Assembly: GCA_008933995.1 (NCBI GenBank)
Contig: WARS01000052.1
Span: 1,240,001-1,304,000 of the forward strand
Direction of reading: 5' to 3'
DNA from: Datnioides undecimradiatus
Lineage: Eukaryota; Chordata; Actinopteri; Lobotiformes; Datnioididae
DNA length: 64,000 nucleotides
The stretch's first letter is position 1. Every line of letters starts with the position of its first letter. Positions 48,376 through 60,335 of this stretch are shown piece after piece. The notes under the pieces were generated by a model that was given only the letters and a program-made list of their open reading frames with translations, did not search any database and was not told the origin of the DNA. A program made the translations under genes and the position numbers.

Positions 48376-49421
48376 GAAGATCAAATGCTAATACAATGCT
48401 AAATGCTCAAACAGTCATAAACTCACATTGGTGATCGACTCCAACTCCAGCAATGGTCCTAATGGATTTGGCCTGTGAGACGGGTTCCTCTGCTCAGGCT
48501 AAACGCCTGTTGGTTGCATCTTCTGTGTTCTGTTTTCCTGTTTGTCAGGTGGTAGCTTAGCATGAAGCTTCTGAATGAATAGTGAGGACGAAGGCAGCAG
48601 CATAGTTCTGTCCGCGATATGTCAATCAGCCCAAACATGCCACATTTCATACCAAACAAATCAATTACACCCAGCTCCACTGTTCTCCAGTTCAGCGCCA
48701 CGATGGAGCTCCGTGGCCAACAGATGAATAATGTAATTTCATGTCTGGATGAGTAATGTGGGCACAAATCACTTGTCTGGATGAGTGGCTGGGGAGTTTG
48801 ATAATGGTGAGTCCTTCACGTTGGGTTTATAAGGCAGGAGGAGAGAGGGAGATAATTCATCCTCTCTCTTTCTGTCATTCTCTCTCATTAATGATATGCT
48901 GTAAGGCCTGTGTAGCTGCATGGCATTATGAATACAAGGAAGGGCATGAACCTGGAATAAAGAAACTATCTGCTGGGAAATATTTACTTGTGACAAGGTT
49001 AATTAAAGGGTTAGTTTGAAGCCCCAGTTCAGCTTTAGCCTAGCATGTAAATGTCTCCTCGCAGTGATATGGCTATTATTATTCTTTAAGGTGCCTCGTT
49101 AATCCGTCTATTACAGCAACGGCAACCTCAGGTATTTCCAAAAGCTGCGTATTGGGTTTCCTATCATGCAAAGTACTTTCTTATTGATTACTCATTGATT
49201 GAAACTGTTCAAGCTGAGCTGCAGGTTTTCATTTGATCCCTGTTACCTGAGATAAGAGCTGTGTTTGACGGGACAAAGTCTGGATGGGGTGTTTTGGCTG
49301 TGGACAGGTAGAGCAGGGGTCAGTTGGCTGACCACTCACGTAATAGACCTAACACCACAGGAAAGCAGGTAATAGGTAAAGAGATGACACGGACACCTTA
49401 ATAACAAGTACAATGGAAATG
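48376..49421. other. Intergenic DNA, candidate regulatory stretch
   Basis: Unique-looking sequence. tgtctggatgagt occurs at 48742 and again at 48774, a 32-bp spacing. AT-rich motifs include tcattaatgatatgctg and aggttaattaaaggg (about 48890-49015). The part from 48700 to 49150 is a candidate conserved element; no gene is seen. Confidence 0.35.
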
Positions 49422-49622
49422 AAAAGTCTACACACCCTTATGAAATGCAGTTTTTTCAAGGGTTTTTGACATGATGTCGTTTTTTTTATTATCTAAAATG
49501 TTTCAAATAATTAAATATTTGTTTTATAAGTTCACATTAAAGATGGAATAAGAACAATTTGGTCGTTATTTCAGTCTCTACATTTCAGAAAAACAGCAAT
49601 ATCACAAGACGTGTAGACTTTG
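49422..49622. mobile_element. Small inverted-repeat element (MITE)
   Basis: AAAGTCTACAC at 49423-49433 is mirrored by GTGTAGACTTT at 49611-49621, enclosing about 180 AT-rich bases. The outer sequence resembles the AAAAGTCTACACACCCCTG ends of a non-autonomous DNA transposon I remember from fish. No target-site duplication is clear, and the superfamily (Tc1/mariner or other) is uncertain. Confidence 0.65.
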
Positions 49623-50567
49623 TATATTCAGTGCCTTCAAAACAGCTTATTTAAACGAATCAACGCCACATTGACAAAATAATAATGCTATAACAATGAT
49701 CAAACCTTTATTTAAACACATATGTTTGTCTCACATGAGCTAATTAACTATAAATGCTCGTTTAAACTACATTAGCTGAATTCACTGACTCCACGTAGTG
49801 CAAGACAGCCATTCAAAGTGCAGCAATGACAGATGTGACACCAGACTCTGCAGCTCTATGGAGTTTATAAGCCCGTTTTATCTCCCTGGTATAGTTTCAC
49901 AGCCCACACACTTAATATACGTTTCAGTCTCAGCCACCCTTATCAACGCTTGCAGCCATTGCTAGCAAAGAAAGCACTCCGATAATGCATGTCATATCAT
50001 ATCATGCAGATTGCAATTACGAGCAGCCGAGTGGTGGAAACGGTTATCAGGAACGTTTGACAGCCACGTCGATGTATCTCACTTGGTGTAAACAACCAGA
50101 GGGCGACAAATAAAGCCAGCATTGTTTAAGGAAGTCAATATTAGCTCCATTACAGTCTGATCGCTCATTAGAAATGTGAATATATGCACCTTTATTTGAG
50201 TTGCCGTGCATAAAAAACAGCATTTTTAAAGATAAATGCATTCCATCAGGTGTGATACAAGGGATATTAATCTCAGAATAATACCCAAATGCAATATAAA
50301 TCCACTGTATAGCACCTGCCAAGGTACCAAACAGCTGACCAAGACAGCAGCTAGCCGATCAACACAGGTTAGCATCTAGCAGCTAAATTTGTGGATCAGC
50401 GTCTTCACATGAAACCCAGGCTTAATGTCTGCTGCTTATGATGCTGTTTGCTGCCAATAAACTCTTTATAAGCCGGTGATATATCTGTCGGCCTGCGTTC
50501 GTGTGTTTCCATTGACCAAAAATAGACGAATGCTTGGGGGATACAAATGGCGTCAACTGCACCGTGC

Positions 50568-50571
<4 letters not shown>

Positions 50572-50604
<33 letters not shown>
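50572..50604. repeat. (CA)n microsatellite
   Basis: A pure tract of about 16 CA units. Confidence 0.95.
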
Positions 50605-50606
<2 letters not shown>

Positions 50607-51028
50607 TTCACCCTCCAAATGAATCGACACCTCACTCTGAATGACACAGTAAGAGCCACAGCTCCCCCCCTCTCTCGCTCTTGCACAACATTCATTTCCT
50701 GTGCGGTGACTGGCCGTCGCCCCGCCACCCACCAGCCCACCCACCCCCCCGGCGCATCGCACAGGTGATCAATAGACCCACGTCCAGTTCAGGTGATGTG
50801 GTGCGGCGATAACCTGGCCGTGTTTGCTCACTCCCAGCAGTGATAATGGCGAGCCTTTATCAGCCGGTCTAATGACTCACATGCAGGAGCGCGGAGCGAC
50901 TGATGTCATTTTGCATCACTTCATCTCCACTGGGACCAGACACACTGTGTGTCTGCGTGTGTGCGTCTGTGCAAACCTTCGTCCGTGCATAGACGTTTGT
51001 GTGTGATGGTGTGTTTTAATTGCATGCC

Positions 51029-51073
51029 TGTGTGTGTGTGTGTGTGTATGTGTGTGTGCGTGCATGTGTGTGT
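51029..51073. repeat. (GT)n microsatellite, interrupted
   Basis: GT units interrupted by AT and GCGTGCA. Confidence 0.85.
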
Positions 51074-53949
51074 AAAGCAGTGCTCATCCTGCGGCGCTGC
51101 CTGCTGTTCACGCTCATACCTGGAGGCTGACCTCATTTGTTGCAGCACTGCAGCTCCGGACACATGGAAGTCACATGACTAAGCCCTCCCAACTCCATAT
51201 GGAACAAAAGCCTCCTGCTGCAGGCCCTGCTGGCCTTATTATCAAAGTGAGCATTTTGAGCTTTACAGGAAACCCTGCTTCCCCTGGTGCAGTGGTAACC
51301 TTTTTGCCTTGTGACCCCTTATAATTAAGCAGTTGCCATTTGACTGTTGAATAGATCTGCGAGTAGAGTGATTTTCCCCTCTCAGACTGTTTCTTCTGAG
51401 GTAAAACTAAGCTAGGAAGAGGGAAACATTTTAAAAACATAGATAAAACGTGTTTTTATTTACTCATGACGCTGCGACTCATCTTGCAGGGATCCAGGTC
51501 CCGCTCTGGCGTTGCATCGACACAACAGTGCGAGTTGAATCCAACAGTTTATTCTCCCAGGTTGACTCTCAGTACGATGAGCGTATCTGAAGTGAAGTGA
51601 GATAGCTGAGATACCCAGTTTTACCCCTCGCAGTCGCATTTTAGTGTCACGCCATCAAAGACAATAAAGAGGGTGGTTTATTATCCTGGAAAAGACATCT
51701 CACCCGCTGTGCTCCTGCCAGCAGAGGTGGCGACTATCACCCAATCTGTTTCACCGCACCGTCTACTCAGTGCATCACTCGGTATCCTACACAGATTCCA
51801 TCTCTGCAGCCTCCGCCCCCCCCTCCTTTGGGATGAATGAGAAATTCCTCTGGAGGTGGGAGTTGAAGACGTCGCAGACAGGGGCCTCAGCCCGCTGCTC
51901 CCAATTCGCCCTCGCCGCACGTGAGGGCATCTGCTCTTCTCTTCAGGTTGTTCAAGACATTAGGGCTGCAGCTGATCATCAGCCTTTGGTGTTCTGCTAC
52001 CAAGCACACCAATGAATCACCCTGTTCCCAATCATGGTGTTCGTTATGGCTACAGCCCAGCTGATATTCACCTATCGTGGACACATCGATATATGTGAGT
52101 ATATAATGTAGAACACATGTTACTCCAAAGTTTTATAAATGATATTTAGTTGAAATCTATTCTTAAATAAAGTTATTTGGTTAAAGAAACCTTTGTATAG
52201 TCATATTTGTTTACAGTTCACATAGAAAAGGTCTATTTTCATTACAGCTCAAATCCAGCAAAGTCAATATTGGTCTCCTGCACCTGTCAGCTTTTAGTTA
52301 TTGGTAATCCATAAGTAGCACAGTTGTCCAATAACAAAGCACCCTCCATGGTCAGAGTCCTGCTACAGGTTTCTTCATCGCTGCATGCTTAAATGTTTAA
52401 GGCCTCGCTGCAGAACCGCACGCGTCCAACACCTTGTGGACTTTTGACCTGAACTCTGCAGTATTTTCCCAAGATAGCATCCAGGTAATGCTGCTGCTCC
52501 TCAGTGCTGACCTAAGGAACTGGAACCTGATCCCTGCTGTTTCCCACAGGGCGTCAGGATGTTTGGCTGCGTGACAGGTAAACATCATTTCAGGTGGGGC
52601 AAACCAGCTCCAGTCTTATTGTATCCTCCTCATCCAGTCCACAGATGCACCCGGGTCAGCATTTTAACCACACCCGGTGACGACAGGAGTATGTGCCTCC
52701 GCTTGAGTAAAAGCTCAGCGAGCACACGTGTAGGAAGATGAGATATTCTTTGCACGCTGGCTGGATGCAAATTGCATTGAATTCAACCACCTACTACGGC
52801 AAAGCGTACGAGCATCGATGAAATTTCTATGCATACAAGTGGAGGATTATGTAACAGGCGGTGCTGCAAATTATGGCTCTACAAACCTCCCAGCTGAGCA
52901 TTACAGCTGATACACTGTGAATGATGTACAGCCACCGGTGCATCTTTTAATATATACTGATATTTCTGCATGAGGCGTGTTTGTGTAGGTGTTTCTATAC
53001 CACAAACCTTGGGTCCTATTCCGCTCTTTCATTGCACGATTCAGCAGGATGATAGGATATTTTTCCTATCCTTTCCCCTGAGGTCTCTCATCCCATCAGC
53101 GATGACCTCACCCTGCCTCAGCCCCAGTGTATGATGGGATAGGGAGCAGTGCACTGGCTCTGAGCGGAGGCTAAGTCATTGCTAAGACGTCCCCATGACT
53201 CATCCCAGTTGACATTATTCAAGATGAAAGTCAGACTTGCTGCTTGTCGTGATTTCACAGATAACTGGAGGGCAAAGAAAAGAAATGCACAGATGCAAAA
53301 ACCCCTCATATTATTAATGAACTGAGCCGTTAACAGATTATTAGGAATAATAGGAACGATCCAGACACACACGGTGCGAGATGAACCAACGTCAGGTGTT
53401 TGTCGTTTTGCACAGACCATTTAAAAAGCTAATCTGATACGACGCACCTCCAGATTCGGCCCTCTTTATGTGTGGCCACATGAAAAGCTCTCTTGCCACA
53501 CTGTGTAAATCCATGTCGGTCAAAACTAGTGTCTGTTAGTGTTCAGCTACAGCAGGATCTAGACTGCTTTGAAAACCAACCATTGCATTTCATCCCCTGA
53601 TACACCAAAAGTAGAAAAACAGGAAGTGTGTGCTTTAAATCAATCTAGCAAATAACAAATCATGATAAAACTGGCATTTTCTGGTGGTTTCAAAGCTGGA
53701 AATGCTCTTTATTAAGTCAATTTAATCAACGGCTCATAATTTTAGTTTCTAAAACACTGTTTCTGTGTTTTTTCAACAGACAGCGCTGTTCTTTTTTAGC
53801 TTCTATTTCACTAAACTTCAATTTTAATACTAGAAAATCTAAGTTAACACCTTTGCTAAGCCCTGAGTTTTGTCTGCAGGTGTTTCCTTTGGGTTACATA
53901 CAATCCCAGTAGCTTTCACATGACCTAGCACACAGGCCAGAAAATGTAA

Positions 53950-53999
53950 TAAGTGCTATATAAATTAAATGTATTGTTATTTTTATTATTATTGTGTTT
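53950..53999 (+). repeat. Possible L2/SINE 3' tail fragment
   Basis: aagtgctatataaattaaat followed by TTATT/ATT units resembles the GCGCTATATAAATAAA...TTATTATT end shared by many fish L2-type LINEs and their SINEs. No body upstream is recognisable. Confidence 0.35.
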
Positions 54000-55034
54000 T
54001 TACAGCAGGTCAGTCACATGGGTGTGCCTGCTGCCTGCTGCTGGACAGGAAATGCACGGTGTGTTAATCAGACTTTCTCCGTGAAAAATGGTGGAAAAGG
54101 TGGGGAGAGTCGACCGGACAGCTCATTTTCAGGCTGGGAAAACAAAACTAGTTGAAATGCTTCAAACTGCGAGGGCGAGCTGCAGAGCTCAGTGACGTAT
54201 CTCTGTCAGTTCATCCCTGTGAATGACCTTTTTCACTTTGAGGTCATTTGAATCATGCACTCATCCCAGGACCTCTGCAAGCTGCAGATATTCAGGTTAA
54301 GAGGCCGCAATAAGTAGTAAACAGTGATTATCGTTACCAGGGTGACAGAGATCACCTGACTGTGACGATGAATGACAGCCAGCTGACTTTTGTCCTTGTC
54401 TGCCCGTCGAAAACTCATGAAATGCTCTTTAAAAGCTTCGCAGACTGTGTAAACAACACAGAAAAAGCTTACAATGCCTTGGCGACATGTCAAAACGTCC
54501 TCATGAGCGACGTGCTATTTATAGCATCTGCCAACCTGCAAGGTCACATCAGTGTTACATATTCTGCTGTACTGTGTTTCACCTTTGAAATGCATTTGAT
54601 GCATTGTTACCGTGCAAACGTTCAGAGTCCTGCTCTCAACACCCCTGGCTGCATGTTATCCCCCCGTTTCTCCCTCATCTCACTTCCTGTTAACTTCTCC
54701 TCTGTGCATTATTGAATGAAAGCAAATAAAATGCCCCAAAGAACATCATTTAAAGAAGACTAAGAATTTACAACCACGCTGCAAGCTTAGTGATGTTTAT
54801 ACCACAAACCACAAGCGTCACCTTCAAAAGTCCGGGGATCCCCAAACTCATTAGCATGCATCTGCAACAGTTACGCAGTAAATTGTGTATCAGCAAGAGA
54901 AACAGCACAGAAAAAACATGCAGATCATGCAAAAAAAAAAATGGAAAAGAGGAATGTTGTTTGCCTGGAAATGCCTCTTTGTCTTCATCGTGTCACTACA
55001 AACGGACAAATGGGGACTTCATCTTCACCACGAC

Positions 55035-55053
55035 ACAGAGAGAGAGAGAGAGA
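55035..55053. repeat. (AG)n microsatellite
   Basis: About nine AG units. Confidence 0.9.
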
Positions 55054-55249
55054 TCCGGTCCATGATGTCTCTCTAACCCATTAGCTCTTGTTAGCTACCT
55101 GCAAACACACATAGACACAATTAAATAGCTGAATTCCAATCCAATGAGTATCATTCATCATCATACAGGTAATACCCCCTCCACCAGCCCCACAGCCCCC
55201 CAGCCTCACCCTGTCGTCATCCTCAGATCAGCAGAAAGCATCGACTCTC

Positions 55250-55450
55250 CACTCCTCACTGTTTTGACACTAATTGCACTTTGTTGAGATCAAGCTGCCT
55301 CGCGGTGTTTCCTCCGCTCGCCCCGAAATTCACTCTGACACTTGACAGTCACTGAAAGGGGCCTCACATCTCACACAGCAGACAGGTATCTGCTGCGATG
55401 TGATAAAAGCCAAATTTAATATTCAAACCTCTTCTCCCCCCCCCTCGTCC
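55250..55450. promoter_or_regulatory. Candidate conserved non-coding element (upstream)
   Basis: Unique sequence with acactaattgcactttgttg, tgataaaagccaaatttaat and attcaaacc, bounded by C-rich DNA. Evidence is composition and motif density only. Confidence 0.28.
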
Positions 55451-56849
55451 TCATCCTGCCATCCTCGAGCTGCTCTGCTCTTCTCAACTTCAGTCTCACG
55501 CTTTAATCTGCCAGCTCTTATTCAAAGTGGGTGCGAGTGGAAAGCAACCGTCGCCGCTGTTTGATGTACTTCTACTCCTGCGCCGTGTTGCGCGTGATTA
55601 CTGATGAAGATTTCCTCTTTGAATTAAAAGAAAAAAAACAGTGCTGAAATCTGAAATGAAAAGGAAGCGGGTTATAAAATCTGTCAGTCATAAACATCTG
55701 GCTAAGGCGTTTTTGACATCAGTCATTGTGTAAGAAGCAGCATCCTGTTATTTTCATTTTAAGATGATGAATTCAAAAGATTGAACAGTTTCCAGCGTAT
55801 AAAGTTTTTTATTATAGCATTTTTTTATTAATAGTTGAAAATATTCAAGTGTAAACAGTCGTAATATTTTAATTTTCAGTGTTTTTCAGGATTAATTATT
55901 CTCTTGTATGAGTTTTGGTGAAAGGTAACATGTAGGAATGCTTCTGCATTTGACATGTTTTCAATGTGAGGTGCTCACAAATGCATGTTTAGCATTAATG
56001 CCGCCAAATACATCCTGCAGGCATCAACTCATTCTCCCTGATCTGAACTGTACGTGCTGTGCTGTGAAAACACAAGAACCACCTGTCTGAAGGACACAAA
56101 TGCTGGTGCAACAGTCCTACAGGGTTTGGCCAATCAGATTGCAACATGCAGCTGCATGCAAACTGAATTAAAGGTTCGGTAAAACAACTTTACTTTACGG
56201 ACGCTTTTCAGACAAACTGACATTAAGTGCACAAAAGTATGAAAAGAACCAGGCTCTAAGATCTCTGTGAAAGCCCGTCAGACATTGTTAAATACATCGT
56301 TTTTTAATAATGTATATTAATTCCATATAACGTGTTTTCACCTATATGTGAAATGTGCTGCACTGTGATATGTGCAATCCTTTAACATGTAATTAGGAAT
56401 TGCTCATTTGTTTACATGCAAAGTATGTTTTACATGTGAAAGTTGCTCATGTGTAGCGACTGTTGCTCTGATTTTAACAAAGACTGGGCACCGCGGCATG
56501 TTTGGTTTGTCAGGTTGTAGCAACAAATACACGACTGATACTTCAAAATATGATAAATTAATCACACTATTTACAAAAATGCCCAAAAACACATGCACGA
56601 TACGGACGTGCGGGCTCTCATGCGCAACCGTTTCCTCCTCTCTTCCTCCCCCTCTCTTGGTTTAGTCTCGGAAAAACACCCGGCAGCTCTTCTCCAGCCG
56701 CAGTCTTGACCCACATGTAAACAACGCTACAAGAACAACCGCTTTAATGGATAATTGACCCACAACAAGCCGAGCCGCTCATCTCCGTGCCTGCAGGACG
56801 TCTCCTTTCCGCTCCCCTCTGCCTACCTTGCCAGGAGCGCTGGCAACAC

Positions 56850-57075
56850 CTAGAACACGGGAAGTGCATAAAAGATTAAATTATGAATGGAGTTCCAGCA
56901 AGGCAGAAGGAAATGGTTGTGATAATAGCATGACAGCATATTTAATTTGCAGATAATTGCACTTTGGGGGCTTTTAAGGGGCTCGTCTCACACTGGCATT
57001 TTTAATGAAATGGGCAAATCATGACTGTTGTCACCTTACAGTCTCCAAAGAAGCTCAGTAGATTAAAAAGAGCCA
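56850..57075. promoter_or_regulatory. Candidate conserved non-coding element (upstream)
   Basis: Unique, AT-rich block with gattaaattatgaatgg, gataatagcatgacagc, catatttaatttgcagataa and gcatttttaatgaaatggg. It looks like deeply constrained enhancer sequence, but this is inference from its texture. Confidence 0.3.
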
Positions 57076-57522
57076 CAACATGAAAGAAAAGTGACTGAAT
57101 GGACTATGTCAGACACTTCAATGATTCAGATTGTCACTTAAAAAACGGAAACCAGGCCTTTGCACTGCCACCGGCACACGAGAGCACTCTAAATTCAACA
57201 TTATGAGGGGCATTTTTTATTATTTTCATTCGGTAAACTTGTATTTTGTAGAAAGACATTTTGTATTTGCGGGAAACATTCGCAAATGCATCAGTAGATC
57301 AGTAAATCCGTTATATTGTCACAAAAGCATGGCTCCACCTTTTAAAGACCCCGTCCTACTTCGCTGTAAAAACATGAAATGTGCTTCTTTTCTGTAGTCG
57401 CCTGAGTGAATGTGTTGAAAATGTGTGCATGGACGCTTGTATCGCTTCGATGTTTCCTCCTAAAATATAAAACCCAAACCACTCCATCTGTAGTTTGTTA
57501 AGATGCCTAAATCGACCTACTG

Positions 57523-58060
57523 TGCAAGGTGCGATCAAAAAGCTGCAAGTCTGCGCCTCTAACAAGCTAAAACCGCGCCTTGTTTAAATTTGGCCGCCAT
57601 CCCCTTCGAAGTGGAGCAGCGATACGCCGCTCCCAGCGCTTCTGCCACACTTGGATCATTCCCTGGAAGTTGCTTTCTGTTGGCATGTCAAGCACAATCT
57701 GCAAAGCTCACGGGATCTCCTCAACTGTGTCAAAACAACTATCAATTAACTTTAATTTCATTCTGGGCGGGTGGGGAGTGACGACGCAGCCAAAACACGT
57801 TTGTTTTCAACGTTCTGTGAGTGAGCGTGGACAGTAAGAGCTGGCGTTGACAGTCTGACAGTCCAAATTCAGGCGCACAACCTCGTGACTGTCAAAGAAA
57901 ATGACAAGCATGCTCAAGGTCGTGCCCCTGACCTGTCTGGTGCTCTTCGGCCTTGGACACTGCAGCCTGATGATGACTGATCTTGCCATGAAGCTGCTCT
58001 CTGCTCAAGTTTGAGGTCCATGGTGACAGTGAGCACCTGACGGTCACCCAGAAAGTTACT
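57523..58060 (-). pseudogene. Mariner-type transposase remnant
   Basis: The C-terminal part of a Tc1/mariner superfamily (mariner-like) DNA transposon, read on the minus strand. SMLVIFFDSHEVVR is at about 57872-57914, QTVNASSY at 57834-57857, FDTVEEI at 57714-57734 and VWQKRWERRIAA at 57615-57650. All appear in the order found in mariner transposases. Only about 100 bases separate QTVN and FDTVEEI, so the region with the HDNA-type catalytic aspartate is deleted. Stops and frame changes are present and the N-terminal half is not recognisable. The end near 57523 (gtgcaaggtgcgatcaaaaa) is probably the terminal inverted repeat; its partner is not seen. Confidence 0.8.
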
Positions 58061-59971
58061 GATCACACCTGCACCGTGCAGATTACCGTGCTGCGTTGCA
58101 TCTGTTTGCAGCAGAAACAACCCCTGAATGTTTCTGTTGCACCTCATATTCTTACCTTTACCTCTAAGTGACCTCCACCGCCGAATTAAGATAAAAACAC
58201 AACTGTAAAACCACAGCCCTTCACGGAGAGGAGGCTGCGGTTGATGATTTGGTCTACAGGCGTGCAACTGTAACACTGTCAGAAACTGGTTTTCCTGTTT
58301 GGTTTCTTCTAACCTTAGTCAAACATTTTTGTGTAGAATGTCACTGAGATGAGTATTTTCTGCAAACATGAACTGAGCTGCGCATTCGCTCAGGCGAACT
58401 CCAACAACCGGCGTCTGAACAAGTCCGGCGGTCCTGGGTTCAACCGTTCAAGAGTTGCATGTGCATGTTTCAAACTTTCATTCATTTGCATCTGTTTTAT
58501 ATTAGCTGTTTATGTTCCCTGGCAACGTCTCACATTCATGGTCCCTTTCCAGTGAACTGTCTGGACGTGTGCGAGCACCAAAACTGATTCATAAAACACG
58601 TGTGGTTAACCCTAACCCTAAACCCACCTTCAAACATCTTCCATCTACAGTTTTGCTCTTAAATGCTGCACTATTGTCATGTATTATATTACAGCGTTCC
58701 CTGAAAATAGATGTAATGTAATATCCCTGTAAGACCTCACTCAGGGATGAAACCCAACGCTCCTCCAGCTTCTGCATCAGTTGTCAGCAGCAAACATTTC
58801 TAATCTCTGCTGCCTCTGAGCTTTTGGTTGCTGGTCGGCCAAACGCTTTGATTCACGTGAACACAGGAGTGGAAAATAAAGGTAATCCGTCGTCTCGGGA
58901 GCGCACTCGATGGCTCACAAGAGCTGAAACGAATTGAGGTCGGAGATTTTCCATTCTGCCGATTAATGAGGTAAATCGTGCGAATGGTTTGGTTTCTCAT
59001 TAGCATTCTGTAATGAGGTGAGCAACCTGCTTCGCTCACTGCACTCCTCTTCTTCTTCTCCTTCTCCCGCCTCAGCGTAGATGCGCTACACTGGCATTTA
59101 CAGGCAAATTAATACAAAGAGACAGCCGTGACCTCCTGAAGAGGGATGCTATTCTGTGTTTGTGTGTGGAGACAGAGAGGGAGATTGTGCTTTGCTTACC
59201 AGCTGTTTCATCCAACCATCTGTGGTCTCAGATGTTTGTGAGGATGCTGGAGGATTCTCAGGCTGGTGCGACGAGCACAAGCGCGCATTTTGGCACGCAT
59301 GCAATCACAAACACACGCGTGCATTTACACACATTGCTTCCTTCCTCTCTTTATGTCAGCTCAGCTAAATTCACTTCCAGCTCAGCTCAGTTCAACTTGG
59401 TGCTCGCTCGTTGTGAAATTACATAACTGGCGCTGTGGAGGGTGGCATAATTAATTAACATAAAACAGTAGCAATTAAACAAGTCAGTAACATTATGCGT
59501 GTGAGCTGATTCTTTTAAGATTATTCCAGATTATCAAACTGGGCTTTTATTTATAGCTTTCCATCAGCTATGATAACACAGGTTCGTCTGCACCTGGCGT
59601 ATGGCTATATAAATGGTGTTGAAGGACAGGTATGTAGTCCTTGGCCTGTGGACCCTCCGCCTCAGCCCTTACCCAATCATGTGTCCCATAGACAGCTGCT
59701 GTTAACTGCATGTGTGCAACTGCACTGATATCCAGTGAGGAGCAGCTGTGTGTTGTGAATCTGCCCATGTCTTGCAATCTGAATAATTTGAAGTTTAGCG
59801 AGCAGGAAAAGACTGCATCTTTGACATTAGACCAGTGCAGATAGGTGCAAGTATATTTGCTACAGACATAACTGTGTCAGTCGGAAACAGTTGAGCCTTT
59901 TTGCATCTGGTGTACGGCGTTACGAAATTCCAGCCATGCTAACACCTCTGTAAGGTGAACAGCTGTGTTTT
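58061..59971. other. Intergenic DNA
   Basis: No gene. A short telomere-like ccctaaccctaaaccc lies at 58609-58625. The region 59400-59590 is listed as a candidate regulatory block. Confidence 0.45.
59400..59590. promoter_or_regulatory. Candidate conserved non-coding element (upstream)
   Basis: AT-rich unique block with gaaattacataactgg, cataattaattaacataaaa, gcaattaaacaag and tttatttatagc. It is dense in homeodomain-type TAAT cores. Confidence 0.28.
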
Positions 59972-60335
59972 GCGCTAAATGCTAACATGCAGATGTTGAT
60001 GGTGTAATGTTTGCGTATTAACCACCAGTTTAACATGCTAACATTCGCTAATTAGCACTAAGCATGATAAGTACTGGAGGCTTATGGGAATGTCATTCTT
60101 TTGCATGCAACAACCAAAACAATAAAAGATATTTACTACTAATGTTGACCTCATGGTGGCGCTGCACAACATGTCAGAGGATCATCAGGATCCAAGAGAT
60201 TCATCATCTGAGAACCATGAATGTCAGAAAGTCAGGAGATCACCAAAGTGATGAAGATCCATCCTCAGGGGAGCAGGAACGTCAGCTTAATATTTCATGA
60301 CAATCCATCTAGTAGCTGTTGAGCTATTTCAGCTT
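59972..60335 (+). repeat. Teleost repeat, second copy of the TTAGCATGCTAA family
   Basis: A longer copy than 10535-10700. It has aaatgctaacatgcagatgt, aacatgctaacattcgctaa, cttatgggaatgtcattctt, tgacctcatggtggcgctgc, gatcaccaaagtgatgaaga and a final tgacaatccatctagtagct. That order is the one I remember for this common fish repeat. The open frame at 60064-60300 is part of it and not a gene. Confidence 0.75.

Larger units (their letters stand above)
49623..57522. other. Intergenic DNA, no gene supported
   Basis: About 7.9 kb with CA, GT and GA tracts and two candidate regulatory blocks (listed). A short attaatagtt-type AT-rich stretch lies near 55800-55870. A tail-like ataagtgctatataaattaa at 53950-53999 is listed separately. 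No open frame shows a known domain. Confidence 0.5.

Noticed and set aside
58430-58460. tRNA B-box-like gggttcaaccgttc
   Set aside because: No A box, acceptor stem or cloverleaf could be drawn around it.
58609-58625. Interstitial telomere-like CCCTAA units
   Set aside because: Only about three imperfect units; too short to indicate a telomeric insertion or fusion.
60064-60300. 78-codon open frame that looks protein-like
   Set aside because: It lies wholly inside the second copy of the TTAGCATGCTAA repeat family.
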